A stretch of DNA of 44,175 bases, taken from positions 1 through 44,175 of the forward strand of contig CAIQJL010000331.1 in the NCBI GenBank assembly GCA_903872185.1. Direction: 5' to 3'. Shown piece after piece: positions 8,859 through 16,843 of this stretch. This DNA comes from an uncultured Bacteroidota bacterium. GTDB lineage: Bacteria; Bacteroidota; Bacteroidia; Bacteroidales; GWA2-32-17. A model generated the notes under the pieces. It did no database searches. It worked only from the letters and a program-made list of their open reading frames with translations, and had not been told where the DNA came from. Numbering within the stretch: position 1 is the first letter of the stretch; each line of letters starts with the position of its first letter. The position numbers and the translations under genes are program-made.

Positions 8859-9653
8859 ATGCGCCAGAATAAAATTTTTCTTTCGTTCATTATTATCCTC
8901 GTTTTATATGCTTCACGAAAAACCGCATATTTTTATGCGTACATTATATTTGGAGCTGAAAATTACAAAAACCTAGACGAAACAATTAAAACCATTATTA
9001 TTCAAACAACAGGATTACTTCTGCCTGTATTAATGGTTGCTGTTTTTAATCGCTTTTCATTTAAAAAAATCATGAGCGATTTTGGATTAGCTAATGGATT
9101 TAAGGAAGGATTGTTATATGCAGCAATTTTTGTCTTACCAATGTTTATTGGGAACTTAATTTTTTCTCCTATACGTTCAAACATTCAATATTCAGATGTT
9201 TATTCTTTATCTATCTGGCCTGGTTTTAACGAAGAATTAATTTTTAGAGGTATACTAATAGGTCAGCTTATTAAAAGGGCTGGCTGGGGATTTATTCCTG
9301 CATCATTATTATCTTCATTTTATTTTGCTAGCGGACATTTGTATCAATCACATGATATTTTAAGTGCTATTCAAATATTTTTAGTTACTGCAAGCGCAGG
9401 AGTGGGTTTTGCACTATGTTTTATTGAATGGTCATGGAATTTATGGCTACCCATGTTTTTGCATATATTAATGAACCTTCATACAGTTTTTTTTGATACA
9501 GGCAATAACGCTGCATTAAATTTAACTGGTAATATTTTCAGATTTACTACAATTGCCTTTGCAATATTTTTTACAATTAGAAGAATTAAAAATAAAGGAT
9601 CCTTTATTAAAGGAAAACTATGGATAAACAAATCTGTTACAAATTCAGAATAA
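8859..9653 (+). CDS. CPBP-family intramembrane metalloprotease (CAAX/Abi family)
   Basis: A 264-residue polytopic membrane protein with about six to seven helices. The three conserved family motifs are present: FNEELIFRGILIG (EExxxR glutamates), FASGHLYQ (first His) and FLHILMNLHT (HxxxN). These are the active-site residues of Rce1-like intramembrane glutamic/metallo proteases (PF02517). Bacterial members process peptides, give immunity to bacteriocins or act in unknown pathways. No bacteriocin gene lies nearby, so a housekeeping membrane role is as likely. The gene follows manA by 8 nt. A short hairpin (GCATT/AATGC) lies after its stop near 9676. Confidence 0.88.
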   Translation: MRQNKIFLSFIIILVLYASRKTAYFYAYIIFGAENYKNLDETIKTIIIQTTGLLLPVLMVAVFNRFSFKKIMSDFGLANGFKEGLLYAAIFVLPMFIGNLIFSPIRSNIQYSDVYSLSIWPGFNEELIFRGILIGQLIKRAGWGFIPASLLSSFYFASGHLYQSHDILSAIQIFLVTASAGVGFALCFIEWSWNLWLPMFLHILMNLHTVFFDTGNNAALNLTGNIFRFTTIAFAIFFTIRRIKNKGSFIKGKLWINKSVTNSE

Positions 9654-9672
9654 TATTTGTCCAACTTTATTT

Positions 9673-9703
9673 TTTGCATTCCCTTTAAAAATGCGTTAAT
9701 TTG
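9673..9703 (+). promoter_or_regulatory. Candidate promoter for engB
   Basis: TTTG at 9673-9676, a 19-nt spacer, then TTAATTTG at 9696-9703. This is one mismatch from the Bacteroidetes consensus TTTG-N19-TAnnTTTG. It lies 39 nt before the engB ATG. Confidence 0.45.
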
Positions 9704-9742
9704 TATCTTCCTAAATTATAAGGAAAATCAATTTTTTAAATT

Positions 9743-10357
9743 ATGATTATCACTTCTGCCGAATTTGTAAAAAGTAGCCCATCGCTTGAACTTTGCCCAA
9801 AAACAACTGCTCCCGAATTTGCTTTTATAGGCAGATCTAATGTTGGTAAATCATCATTAATAAATATGCTGGTTAATAGAACCAGTTTGGCAAAAACAGC
9901 TGTAAAACCAGGTAAAACCAGATTAATAAATCACTTTCTTATTAATAAATACTGGTATCTGGTAGATTTGCCAGGTTATGGTTATGCCTCAGCTTCTAAA
10001 AAGGAAATTGCAAAATGGGGTAAATTTATTGATGAATATCTTGCAAAAAGAAAAAACCTTGCCTGCCTTTTTGTTTTAGTTGATTCGCGATTAGAACCAC
10101 AAAAAATTGACATGGAATTTATAAATAATTTAGGATTTCAGGGAATTCCATTTGTAATAATTTCAACAAAAACTGATAAAATAACAAAGTTGAATATTGA
10201 AAAACATATCAAACAATTAAAAAAAGAGCTTAGCGAAACCTGGGAAGAGTTACCAACACACTTCCTTTCTTCTTCAAAAACAGCTGTTGGTCGTGTTGAA
10301 ATACTTGATTTAATTGAGAAAACCAACGGTGAATGGAATTTTGATAAAAACATTTGA
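9743..10357 (+). CDS. engB: Ribosome biogenesis GTP-binding protein EngB (YihA/YsxC)
   Basis: A TRAFAC-class small GTPase needed for late assembly of the large ribosomal subunit. The G1 loop is FIGRSNVGKSSLI (about 29-40), G2 lies near KPGKTRLINHF, G3 is LVDLPGYGYA (about 73-82) and G4 is STKTDK (about 144-149). The G1 variant GRSNVGKSS and the DLPGYG signature separate it from Era and Der. Length (204 residues) is typical. The gene has its own likely promoter and precedes prs, rplY and pth, so it joins a cluster with translation-related roles. Confidence 0.96.
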   Translation: MIITSAEFVKSSPSLELCPKTTAPEFAFIGRSNVGKSSLINMLVNRTSLAKTAVKPGKTRLINHFLINKYWYLVDLPGYGYASASKKEIAKWGKFIDEYLAKRKNLACLFVLVDSRLEPQKIDMEFINNLGFQGIPFVIISTKTDKITKLNIEKHIKQLKKELSETWEELPTHFLSSSKTAVGRVEILDLIEKTNGEWNFDKNI

Positions 10358-10385
10358 TTTAAAAAATCAACCTCGTTTTTTTTAT

Positions 10386-10393
10386 TATTTTTG
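10386..10393 (+). promoter_or_regulatory. Candidate -7 box of the prs promoter
   Basis: TATTTTTG is an exact match to TAnnTTTG, 24 nt before the prs ATG at 10418. No good TTTG lies 18-21 nt upstream. A short TTGATTT/AAATCAA hairpin (10354-10370), followed by a T run, separates it from engB. The ORF track began prs at the TTG of this box. Confidence 0.45.
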
Positions 10394-10417
10394 CCAAACT
10401 CCTCTAAAAATTTTAAT

Positions 10418-11359
10418 ATGTCAATGGGCAAACCTCCTGTTAAATTTTTCGCTGGTCGTGAATCAAGATACATTGCAGAAAAAATAGCACAAAAATTCGG
10501 AACCGAATTAGGAAAATCAACAGTAACCGTTTTTAGCGATGGTGAATTTCAGCCATCTTTTGAGGAAACAGTTCGTGGTTGTAAAGTTTTTATTATACAA
10601 TCTACTTTTCCTCCTCTTGATAACTTAATGGAATTAATGCTTATGGCTGATGCAGCAAGAAGAGCATCTGCTTTAGAAGTAATTGCTGTAATGCCATATT
10701 TTGGTTGGGCCAGACAAGATAGAAAAGATAAGCCACGCGTTTCTATTGGCGCAAAAGTAGTTGCAGACATGCTGCATGTTTCTGGCGTTAATCGTGTAAT
10801 GACTATGGATTTACATGCTGACCAGATTCAAGGTTTCTTTAATATTCAGGTTGATCATATTTACGCATCTGCATTATTTGTTCCTTATATTAAAAATTTA
10901 AATATTCCCGATTTAGTTGTGGCTGCTCCTGATATGGGCGGTACCAAGCGCGCCAATGCATATGCAAGATTTTTAGGTGCAGAAATGGCAATTTGTTATA
11001 AATTAAGAAAACAAGCAAATATTGTTGATCATATTACAGTAATTGGTGATGTTGAAAATAAAAATGTAGTTATTGTTGATGACATGATTGATACAGCCGG
11101 AACAGTTTGTTTGGCTGCTGAAATGATGATGGGACGTGGAGCAAAAAGTGTTAGAGTTGTTGCAACCCATCCTGTGCTTTCTGGAAAAGCATATGAAAGA
11201 ATTAACAATTCTGTTATTACCGAGTTACTTGTAAGCGATTCTATACCTTTAAGAGGAGAATCACCAAAAATAAAAGTAATTACAATTGCTGATCTTTTTG
11301 CCGACATAATAAACAAGGTATATAACTACCAATCAATAAGTTCAAATTTTATTGTGTAA
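10418..11359 (+). CDS. prs: Ribose-phosphate pyrophosphokinase
   Basis: This enzyme makes PRPP from ribose 5-phosphate and ATP for nucleotide, His, Trp and NAD synthesis. Class I features are visible: KFFAGRESRYIAEKIA at the N-terminus, VFSDGEFQPSFEETVRG, the flexible loop FGWARQDRKDKPR, MTMDLHADQIQGFF, and the PRPP-binding VVIVDDMIDTAGT. I place the start at ATG 10418 (MSMGKPPVK, 313 residues) instead of the track's TTG 10391, because the TTG sits inside a consensus -7 promoter box and the extra residues are not conserved. The order prs-rplY-pth is the same as the prs-ctc-pth arrangement known in Firmicutes. Confidence 0.95.
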   Translation: MSMGKPPVKFFAGRESRYIAEKIAQKFGTELGKSTVTVFSDGEFQPSFEETVRGCKVFIIQSTFPPLDNLMELMLMADAARRASALEVIAVMPYFGWARQDRKDKPRVSIGAKVVADMLHVSGVNRVMTMDLHADQIQGFFNIQVDHIYASALFVPYIKNLNIPDLVVAAPDMGGTKRANAYARFLGAEMAICYKLRKQANIVDHITVIGDVENKNVVIVDDMIDTAGTVCLAAEMMMGRGAKSVRVVATHPVLSGKAYERINNSVITELLVSDSIPLRGESPKIKVITIADLFADIINKVYNYQSISSNFIV

Positions 11360-11385
11360 AAGAACTTATTATTCAAATCTTTTTG

Positions 11386-11393
11386 TAAATTTG
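11386..11393 (+). promoter_or_regulatory. Candidate -7 box of the rplY promoter
   Basis: TAAATTTG matches TAnnTTTG exactly and is followed by GCAG. The implied transcript start near 11400 gives rplY a leader of about 85 nt. A matching -33 TTTG at the right spacing is not evident. Confidence 0.45.
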
Positions 11394-11395
11394 CA

Positions 11396-11455
11396 GTCCC
11401 TTTTTAGACCTCTATTTTCAGTGTAATGGGAAGTTAAGTCTAGGGTAAACAGGAC
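11396..11455 (+). promoter_or_regulatory. Potentially structured 5' leader of rplY
   Basis: Two nested pairings are visible: GTCC (11396-11399) with GGAC (11452-11455), and TAGAC (11405-11409) with GTCTA (11437-11441), the latter extended by CCC/GGG across a T-rich bulge. The two outer options share bases and are mutually exclusive in part. The region is richer in G+C than other intergenic sequence here. Ribosomal protein leaders often carry autoregulatory folds, but I know of no described L25 leader in this phylum. Confidence 0.3.
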
Positions 11456-11486
11456 ATTAATTTTGAGTAACACAAAACATTAAAAA

Positions 11487-12125
11487 ATGAAAGCAATTGA
11501 AATCAGCGCAAAATTGCGCGAAAACGTTGGAAAAAAATCTTCGAAACTATTACGTAGAGAAGAATCAATTCCTTGTGTTCTTTATGGAACAGAAAAAAAC
11601 ATTCATTTTTCAGCTATTGAAAGTGAATTTCGTCATTTGATTTATACATCAAATGTTTATTATGCAAAACTAAATATTGACGGAAAAGAGCATAAAGCTA
11701 TTGTTAAAGACATTCAATTTCATCCAGTATCAGATAAAATTCTTCATATAGATTTTCTGAATATTTCTGATGACAAGCCAATTACTGTATCAATTCCAGT
11801 AAAACTAAACGGTTTTGCAATTGGTGTACAAGAAGGCGGTAAACTTTTTCAGGATGCACGTCGTCTTGCTGTTACAGGTTTATTAAAACATTTTATTGAA
11901 GAAATTCAAATTGATGTTACAAACCTTAAAATTGCAACTTCAATTAGAGTTTCAGATATTAAACTTGATAACTTGGTAATATCTGAAATGCCAAATAAAA
12001 ATGTTGCATCTGTAAGAGTAACAAGAGCTGCTAAAGAAGCTGATGCTACTCCTGGCGCTGCCGCTGCCGAAGGCGCTGCTCCTGCTGCTGGCGCTGCTGC
12101 TCCTGCTGCTGCTGCAAAAAAATAA
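11487..12125 (+). CDS. rplY: 50S ribosomal protein L25 (CTC form)
   Basis: This protein binds 5S rRNA in the large subunit. The N-terminal L25 domain (about 1-90) starts MKAIEISAKLRENVGKKSSK and includes IPCVLYGTEKN. The second beta domain, the TL5/CTC extension (about 95-180), includes DFLNISDDKPITVSIPVKL and GVQEGGKL. The last 30 residues are low-complexity Ala/Pro/Gly ending in KK, encoded by a locally G+C-rich run of GCT/GCC codons that stands out from the A+T-rich surroundings. It is followed 22 nt later by pth, as in the ctc-pth pair of other bacteria. Confidence 0.95.
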   Translation: MKAIEISAKLRENVGKKSSKLLRREESIPCVLYGTEKNIHFSAIESEFRHLIYTSNVYYAKLNIDGKEHKAIVKDIQFHPVSDKILHIDFLNISDDKPITVSIPVKLNGFAIGVQEGGKLFQDARRLAVTGLLKHFIEEIQIDVTNLKIATSIRVSDIKLDNLVISEMPNKNVASVRVTRAAKEADATPGAAAAEGAAPAAGAAAPAAAAKK

Positions 12126-12147
12126 AACATTCTAATTCCTAAAGCAT

Positions 12148-12732
12148 TTGAAATATTTAATTGCAGGTTTAGGAAATATTGGATCGGAATATTCCGACAC
12201 AAGACATAATATTGGATTTATGGTATTGGACGCCCTTGCAAAGGCGTCCAATGTTGTTTTTGAAAGTGGAAGACATAGTTTCACTGCAACCTTAAAATCA
12301 AAAGGCAGAACCTATATTCTTATTAAACCCACAACATACATGAATTTGAGCGGGAAAGCGATTAAATTCTGGCTCGAAAAAGAAAAAATTACTCCAGATA
12401 AATTACTAGTTATTTTAGATGACATTGCCTTGCCCTATGCAACTATACGAATTAGAGCAAATGGCAGTAATGGCGGACATAACGGCCTAAAAAGCATCGA
12501 TGAAATGATTGGCAACCAAAATTATGCAAGAATGCGTTTTGGAGTTGGCAACGATTTTTCGAGAGGAAAACAAGCAGACTATGTATTAAGTGAATTTAGT
12601 TCAGAAGAAAATAAAACCTTACCTATTTGTATTGAGAAAATGAGATTAGCTGCATTAAATTTCGGTTTTACCGGAATTCAAAACACAATGAATAGTTTTA
12701 ATGGAATAGTACCTTTTCCAGAAAACTCCTAA
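12148..12732 (+). CDS. pth: Peptidyl-tRNA hydrolase
   Basis: This enzyme releases peptides from stalled peptidyl-tRNA. The catalytic and substrate-binding residues are present: Asn 10 and His 20 (GLGNIGSEYSDTRHNIGF), Asn 66 (TTYMNLSGKA) and the Asp pair 91/92 (ILDDIALP), plus GSNGGHNGLKSI. Translation starts at a TTG codon: MKYLIAGLGN is the canonical family start and no ATG lies in frame upstream of it. At 194 residues the protein is complete. Its stop overlaps by 4 nt the stop of the convergent uracil-DNA glycosylase gene. Confidence 0.95.
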   Translation: MKYLIAGLGNIGSEYSDTRHNIGFMVLDALAKASNVVFESGRHSFTATLKSKGRTYILIKPTTYMNLSGKAIKFWLEKEKITPDKLLVILDDIALPYATIRIRANGSNGGHNGLKSIDEMIGNQNYARMRFGVGNDFSRGKQADYVLSEFSSEENKTLPICIEKMRLAALNFGFTGIQNTMNSFNGIVPFPENS

Positions 12733-13316
12733 CAATAATCAGATTTGTGATTTGGATCCACCAATTCACGGTATTTCTCTACAATTTTCTTAAAATCATC
12801 CCATGAATCTTTTTTAAGATTTGGGTTTCTTAACAATGCAGCTGGATGAAATGTTGGCATTGCCAAACAACCATTCCATTCAATCCATTCCCCACGCACC
12901 TTTGTTATTTTTAATTTGGGATCAACCAAACCATTTAAAGCAGTTGCACCTAAAAGTATTATAATTTTTGGTTGAATAAGTTCAATTTGTTTTAACAAAA
13001 ATGGTGTACATGCCGCTCTTTCTAATGGTTTTGGAGCACGATTATCAGGTGGCCTACATTTAACAATATTCCCAATAAATACATTTTCTGTTCTTGAAAA
13101 ACCAAACTCGGCTAAAATTTTATCTAACAACTGACCTGAACGACCAACAAATGGCCTGCCTTTAATATCTTCATCACGACCAGGACCTTCACCAACACAT
13201 ACTATTTTTGAACTAAACGGACCTTCACCAAAAACCACATTTGTTCTTCCTTTAGCCAAAGGACATTTTTGGCAAACAACTATTTCTTTTCTTAAAAGTT
13301 CGAATTCTTTGTTCAT
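12729..13316 (-). CDS. Family 4 (iron-sulfur) uracil-DNA glycosylase
   Basis: This enzyme removes uracil from DNA at the start of base excision repair. Four cysteines are placed as in 4Fe-4S family-4 enzymes: Cys 15 and 18 (VVCQKCPLA), Cys 87 (IVKCRPPDNR) and Cys 103 (RAACTPF). Motif A is VGEGPGRDEDIKGRPFVG, the conserved strand is IILLGATAL and motif B is TFHPAALLRNP. Length (195 residues) is normal. It is transcribed toward pth with a 4-nt overlap of stop codons (CTAA read on both strands). Confidence 0.93.
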   Translation of the reverse strand: MNKEFELLRKEIVVCQKCPLAKGRTNVVFGEGPFSSKIVCVGEGPGRDEDIKGRPFVGRSGQLLDKILAEFGFSRTENVFIGNIVKCRPPDNRAPKPLERAACTPFLLKQIELIQPKIIILLGATALNGLVDPKLKITKVRGEWIEWNGCLAMPTFHPAALLRNPNLKKDSWDDFKKIVEKYRELVDPNHKSDYC

Positions 13317-13678
13317 GAATTTTTCTTATTTATGCGAATTTAAGAAAAAAATAAAAAAGATAACATATATTTTTTACATTCTTAACAAATTCAAGACTCT
13401 ATTATACAAGAACATTTACGCCAAAATAACACTACCAATTACTTTTTCTTTTAATTTGTTAGACTCCTCTGGAGTCAAACGTTTATAGCAATTAAATTGC
13501 TATAAACATGCGACCCCTATTGGGGTCGAAGATTATAATATTTATCTTTTTATATTGTGTTTTTTAAAGAGTTTTTCTTCATAGAGAAACATTTAGGATG
13601 CTGTTTTTTTATGAATACACTTAAAATATGAAATATAATTATTTTTATTCTTTACAGTTTTTATTTTAATTTTACATC
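13317..13678. other. Divergent intergenic region between the glycosylase and TMTC-like genes
   Basis: About 360 nt without a supported gene. It holds the REP-like palindrome cluster at 13462-13528 and, just before the GTG start at 13679, TAATTTTA (13667-13674), a weak match to the -7 box. If this box is used, the downstream mRNA would be nearly leaderless. Confidence 0.6.
13462..13528. repeat. REP-like element with three successive palindromes
   Basis: GACTCC-TCT-GGAGTC (13462-13476), a perfect 12-bp arm pair TTTATAGCAATT / AATTGCTATAAA with one central base (13482-13506), and CGACCCC-TATT-GGGGTCG (13511-13528). A second element at 40997-41060 has the same order of outer palindromes and spacing with different stem bases. 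Confidence 0.7.
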
Positions 13679-15796
13679 GTGAGCAGAAATAAAATAAATA
13701 AGACCAAACCAAAAGTAACGACTAAAATTACACCTTCTAAAAGTTATGAAAGATATTGGTTTTTTGGAATATTGGTACTTATTACTGTTGTTTATTTTCC
13801 TTCGTTACTAAACGGTTTTACAAACTGGGACGACCCTTCATACATCACTAAAAACGAGTTTATAAAAGGATTAAGAATTGAAAATTTAAAAGCAATGTTC
13901 GGTGAGTTTAACAACGGACATTATCATCCCTTAACCTGGGTTTCTCTTGCAATAAATTATTCTATTTCTGAATTAAACCCCTTTGGTTATCATCTTACCA
14001 ATCTTATTATTCACTTATTGAATGTTAGTTTAGTTTTTTTGTTTATAAAAGAATTATCCAAACAGTGGCAGATTGCATTAATTACTGCATTATTATTTGG
14101 AATTCACCCCCTTTCTGTTGAATCAGTTGCCTGGATTACCGAACGTAAAAATGTACTTTACACTTTTTTCTTTTTAAGTTCATTATTAGCATATCTAAAA
14201 TTTATAAACAAAGAAAAAACAATATTATATTTTACATCATTTTTGCTCTTTATTATTTCCATTTTATCAAAATCACCGGCAATAATTTTACCTCTAATTT
14301 TAATTCTAATTGATTATTTAAAGGAAAGAAAGCTTCTCTCAGCTAAAGTGATTTTTGAAAAAGTTCCTTTCTTTTTACTTTCTATAACATTTGGCATAAT
14401 AACTTCAATGGCTCAGGCAAAAGTCATTCCTATCTCATCAGAAGTAATTCCTTTCGAAGCAAATTTAATATATGGGGCTTGGGGATTTTTAAAATACTTC
14501 ATTTTAACTATAATTCCTTACAATTTATCAGCATTTTATCCATTTGTTACTACTAATTATCCAATTTATTTCTTTATTGGTTGGATATTTATTTTTGCAT
14601 TTATCTGGTTTGTATGGCATAATTGGAAAAAGAATAATCGCTTAATTGTATTTGGACTTTTGTTTTTTACTGCAAATATTTTCCTTTTTCTAAAATTTTT
14701 TAATCTTGTTTCCAGCTCCTATTATATTGCCGACAGATATACTTACGTTGCTTCAATTGGATTATTTTTTATTTTTAGCAACTATTTATTCAAATTTAAA
14801 TCAACAGAAAAAGGTATTTCAACAATTTCAAAAGCAATAATTATAGCAATAATTATAATTCTAGGAACAATAACTTTTAACAGAAATAAAACATGGAAAA
14901 ACAGCTTAACTCTTTGGGATAATGTTATAGAAAAATATCCAGGAGCATTGGTTCCACTATTAAATCAAGGAAATGCATTTCGTGATGATGGCAGATATTC
15001 TGATGCACTTACAAATTATAATAAAATAATAACCGCTGATCCTTCTTTTTATGAAGCATTATCTAATCGAGGTTATGTTTTATATATGCTAGGCAATTAT
15101 AATGCAGCAATTACTGATTATAACAAAGCATTAGTATTAAAACCTAATGATAAGAAACTTCTTATCAATAGAATTTTATGTTATCAAAAACTTGGAAATA
15201 ACGATATCGCAGAAAAAGAAATAGAAAACTCCATTTTAAATGGTGATAATAGCGCCCAATATTATAATTTGTTAGGAAATACTTATTTTGAAAAAAATAA
15301 ATATAAAGAAGCAATAGAACAATATTCAAAAGCAATTGAAATTGAACCTAAAACTGCACTTTTTTGGTATAACAGAGCTAACTCAAAAGCCAGGCTAAGC
15401 ATGCATAACGAAGCTTGTAGCGATTACAACAAATCCATTGAAATTGATAATTCTAATTCCGATTATTATTTTAACAGAGGTACAACAAAATATTTCTTAA
15501 AAGATTTTAATGGAGCAAAAACAGATTTGCTATCGGCAATAAAATTAAATTCAAATAATGCCGGTTATTATTTAAACAAAAGCAATATTGAAATTTCATT
15601 AGGAAACATATCTATAGCTATTGACGATATCTCAAAAGCGATTAAACTTGATGTAAACAATTCGCAAAATTATTTAAGAAGAGCAGTTTTGTTTTTTCAG
15701 ATTAATAAAACTGATTTAGGCTGTAAGGATGCAAATACTGCATTACGTATGGGAAATTCTATAGCAAATGAGTTATTAAAAAAGAACTGCAAATAG
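13679..15796 (+). CDS. TMTC-like polytopic membrane protein with C-terminal TPR domain
   Basis: The N-terminal half (about 30-400) has ten or more hydrophobic helices. Its first loop contains NGFTNWDDPSYITKNEF and GHYHPLTWVSLAINY, followed by HPLSVESVAWITERKNVL. These match the GT-C-fold TMTC/DUF1736 proteins, whose Asp pair in the first loop is the candidate catalytic site for lipid-linked sugar transfer. The C-terminal half (about 415-700) consists of around eight TPR units with typical G-x-x-x-x-A patterns (GRYSDALTNYNKII, GNYNAAITDYNKAL). Start is GTG 13679, since no other in-frame start lies before the first helix. A protein-glycosylation or scaffold function is inferred. An inverted repeat follows at 15816-15867. 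Confidence 0.8.
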   Translation: MSRNKINKTKPKVTTKITPSKSYERYWFFGILVLITVVYFPSLLNGFTNWDDPSYITKNEFIKGLRIENLKAMFGEFNNGHYHPLTWVSLAINYSISELNPFGYHLTNLIIHLLNVSLVFLFIKELSKQWQIALITALLFGIHPLSVESVAWITERKNVLYTFFFLSSLLAYLKFINKEKTILYFTSFLLFIISILSKSPAIILPLILILIDYLKERKLLSAKVIFEKVPFFLLSITFGIITSMAQAKVIPISSEVIPFEANLIYGAWGFLKYFILTIIPYNLSAFYPFVTTNYPIYFFIGWIFIFAFIWFVWHNWKKNNRLIVFGLLFFTANIFLFLKFFNLVSSSYYIADRYTYVASIGLFFIFSNYLFKFKSTEKGISTISKAIIIAIIIILGTITFNRNKTWKNSLTLWDNVIEKYPGALVPLLNQGNAFRDDGRYSDALTNYNKIITADPSFYEALSNRGYVLYMLGNYNAAITDYNKALVLKPNDKKLLINRILCYQKLGNNDIAEKEIENSILNGDNSAQYYNLLGNTYFEKNKYKEAIEQYSKAIEIEPKTALFWYNRANSKARLSMHNEACSDYNKSIEIDNSNSDYYFNRGTTKYFLKDFNGAKTDLLSAIKLNSNNAGYYLNKSNIEISLGNISIAIDDISKAIKLDVNNSQNYLRRAVLFFQINKTDLGCKDANTALRMGNSIANELLKKNCK

Positions 15797-15815
15797 ATAG
15801 ATTGCTTCATTCATC

Positions 15816-15867
15816 AGTGCTTGCTCAAAAATTATATTATGAAAAAAGCTTACACGCTTTTAGCACT
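15816..15867 (+). terminator. Possible weak terminator after the TMTC-like gene
   Basis: AGTGCT (15816-15821) pairs with AGCACT (15862-15867), with an inner AAAAGC/GCTTTT hairpin (15844-15861). A T run (ATTTTTTC) follows a few bases later. The stem is short and the T run is displaced, so this is tentative. Confidence 0.3.
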
Positions 15868-15924
15868 TGAATATTTTTTCACAAAAAATTCATATCTTCG
15901 TACATTAATCAACACTTTTGTAGT

Positions 15925-16410
15925 GTGAAACAAAAAAAGATTTCTATTTCTTTTACAGAATTTTCTGGCGAAGCCGAACTTCCTGAGGACATTAAAAATC
16001 TTGCTAATCATGCAAAAAAAGCAGCAGATAATGCCTACGCACCATATTCGAAATTCAAAGTTGGTGCAGCAGTTTTATTAGCAAACGGAAAAATAATCAC
16101 TGGAAATAATCAAGAAAATTCTGCATATCCTTCTGGTATTTGTGCCGAACGAGTAGCAATTTTTTATGCAAACGCACAATATCCAAAAGTTGCAATAAAT
16201 GCTATTGCCATAGTTGCATTTCACAACAATAAAGAATTAAATTCTCCGGTTTATCCATGCGGATCATGCCGTCAGGTAATATCTGAAAGCCAGAGTAAAC
16301 AAAATTATCCTATAAAATTATACTTTTTAGGTAAAAAATTTATTCATGGCATTGATGATGCTTCGCATATGCTTCCTCTTGAATTTGATAAAGAATCTCT
16401 GAATTCCTAA
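15925..16410 (+). CDS. cdd: Cytidine deaminase
   Basis: This enzyme deaminates cytidine and deoxycytidine to uridine forms in pyrimidine salvage. The zinc site and catalytic Glu are visible in GICAERVAIF (Cys 73, Glu 75) and PCGSCRQVISE (Cys 112, Cys 115). AYAPYSKFKVGAAVLL is the usual substrate-binding strand. Length (161 residues) fits the homotetrameric form. The start is GTG 15925, and MKQKKISISFTEF resembles relatives in this phylum. TATCTTCG at 15893-15900 is a possible -7 box. The gene converges on the lipoprotein gene with a 15-nt gap holding a small AAACAGT/ACTGTTT hairpin. Confidence 0.94.
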   Translation: MKQKKISISFTEFSGEAELPEDIKNLANHAKKAADNAYAPYSKFKVGAAVLLANGKIITGNNQENSAYPSGICAERVAIFYANAQYPKVAINAIAIVAFHNNKELNSPVYPCGSCRQVISESQSKQNYPIKLYFLGKKFIHGIDDASHMLPLEFDKESLNS

Positions 16411-16425
16411 TGAAAAATTAAACAG

Positions 16426-16791
16426 TTAAATTGTTACACTGTTTACTCCACTAACTTTTAAAATATGACATTTATCGGCTGAAATTATAAAATTTTCGTC
16501 AACCACTTTAATTCCCGATTTAACACCAACAAATTTAAAAGTCTCTTGTTTGTTTTCAAGCATTTGCTGATAATTATCATTTAAAATTGTATAGACATTC
16601 TGAAAAACACCATCGGTAATTCTTATAGTATCACCAGTAGAACTTCTTATAGTAAAATAATTATCTAAAGTTCCTCCATTAACTTCAATACTAACAGAAG
16701 CAAACATTGAATTACAAACAATATCCGCTTCTTTATGCTTGCAAGAATATGAAATTAAAATTATTGCAATAAGTTGTAAATACCTTTTCAT
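16426..16791 (-). CDS. Small hypothetical lipoprotein
   Basis: This 121-residue protein has a short hydrophobic signal and a lipobox-like ISYSC, so Cys about 16 would be lipidated. The mature part is beta-rich (NGGTLDNYFTIRSSTGDTIRITDG) and contains two more cysteines. I recognise no family. It ends 15 nt from cdd on the opposite strand and lies 52 nt downstream of the alpha/beta-hydrolase-like gene on the same strand, so the two may be co-transcribed. The call as a real gene rests on the clear lipoprotein signal and on good separation from other frames. Confidence 0.65.
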   Translation of the reverse strand: MKRYLQLIAIILISYSCKHKEADIVCNSMFASVSIEVNGGTLDNYFTIRSSTGDTIRITDGVFQNVYTILNDNYQQMLENKQETFKFVGVKSGIKVVDENFIISADKCHILKVSGVNSVTI

Positions 16792-16843
16792 TAAAAATGA
16801 ATTATAAAAAAGTAAATATACAAACTCTTAAAACACGTTTATT

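Noticed and set aside
8859-9653. CPBP protease as part of a bacteriocin immunity or defence locus
   Set aside because: The family can act so, but the neighbours are manA and engB, and no bacteriocin, abortive-infection partner or toxin gene is seen.
11906-12202. Minus-strand ORF of 98 codons, Ala-rich
   Set aside because: It is the antisense of the repetitive GCT/GCC tail of rplY. Its composition comes from that bias, and it has no start signal or family resemblance.
13462-13528. Palindrome cluster as a Rho-independent terminator or CRISPR repeat
   Set aside because: It lies between divergent gene starts, has no T run after the stems, and there are no regularly spaced repeats with unique spacers.
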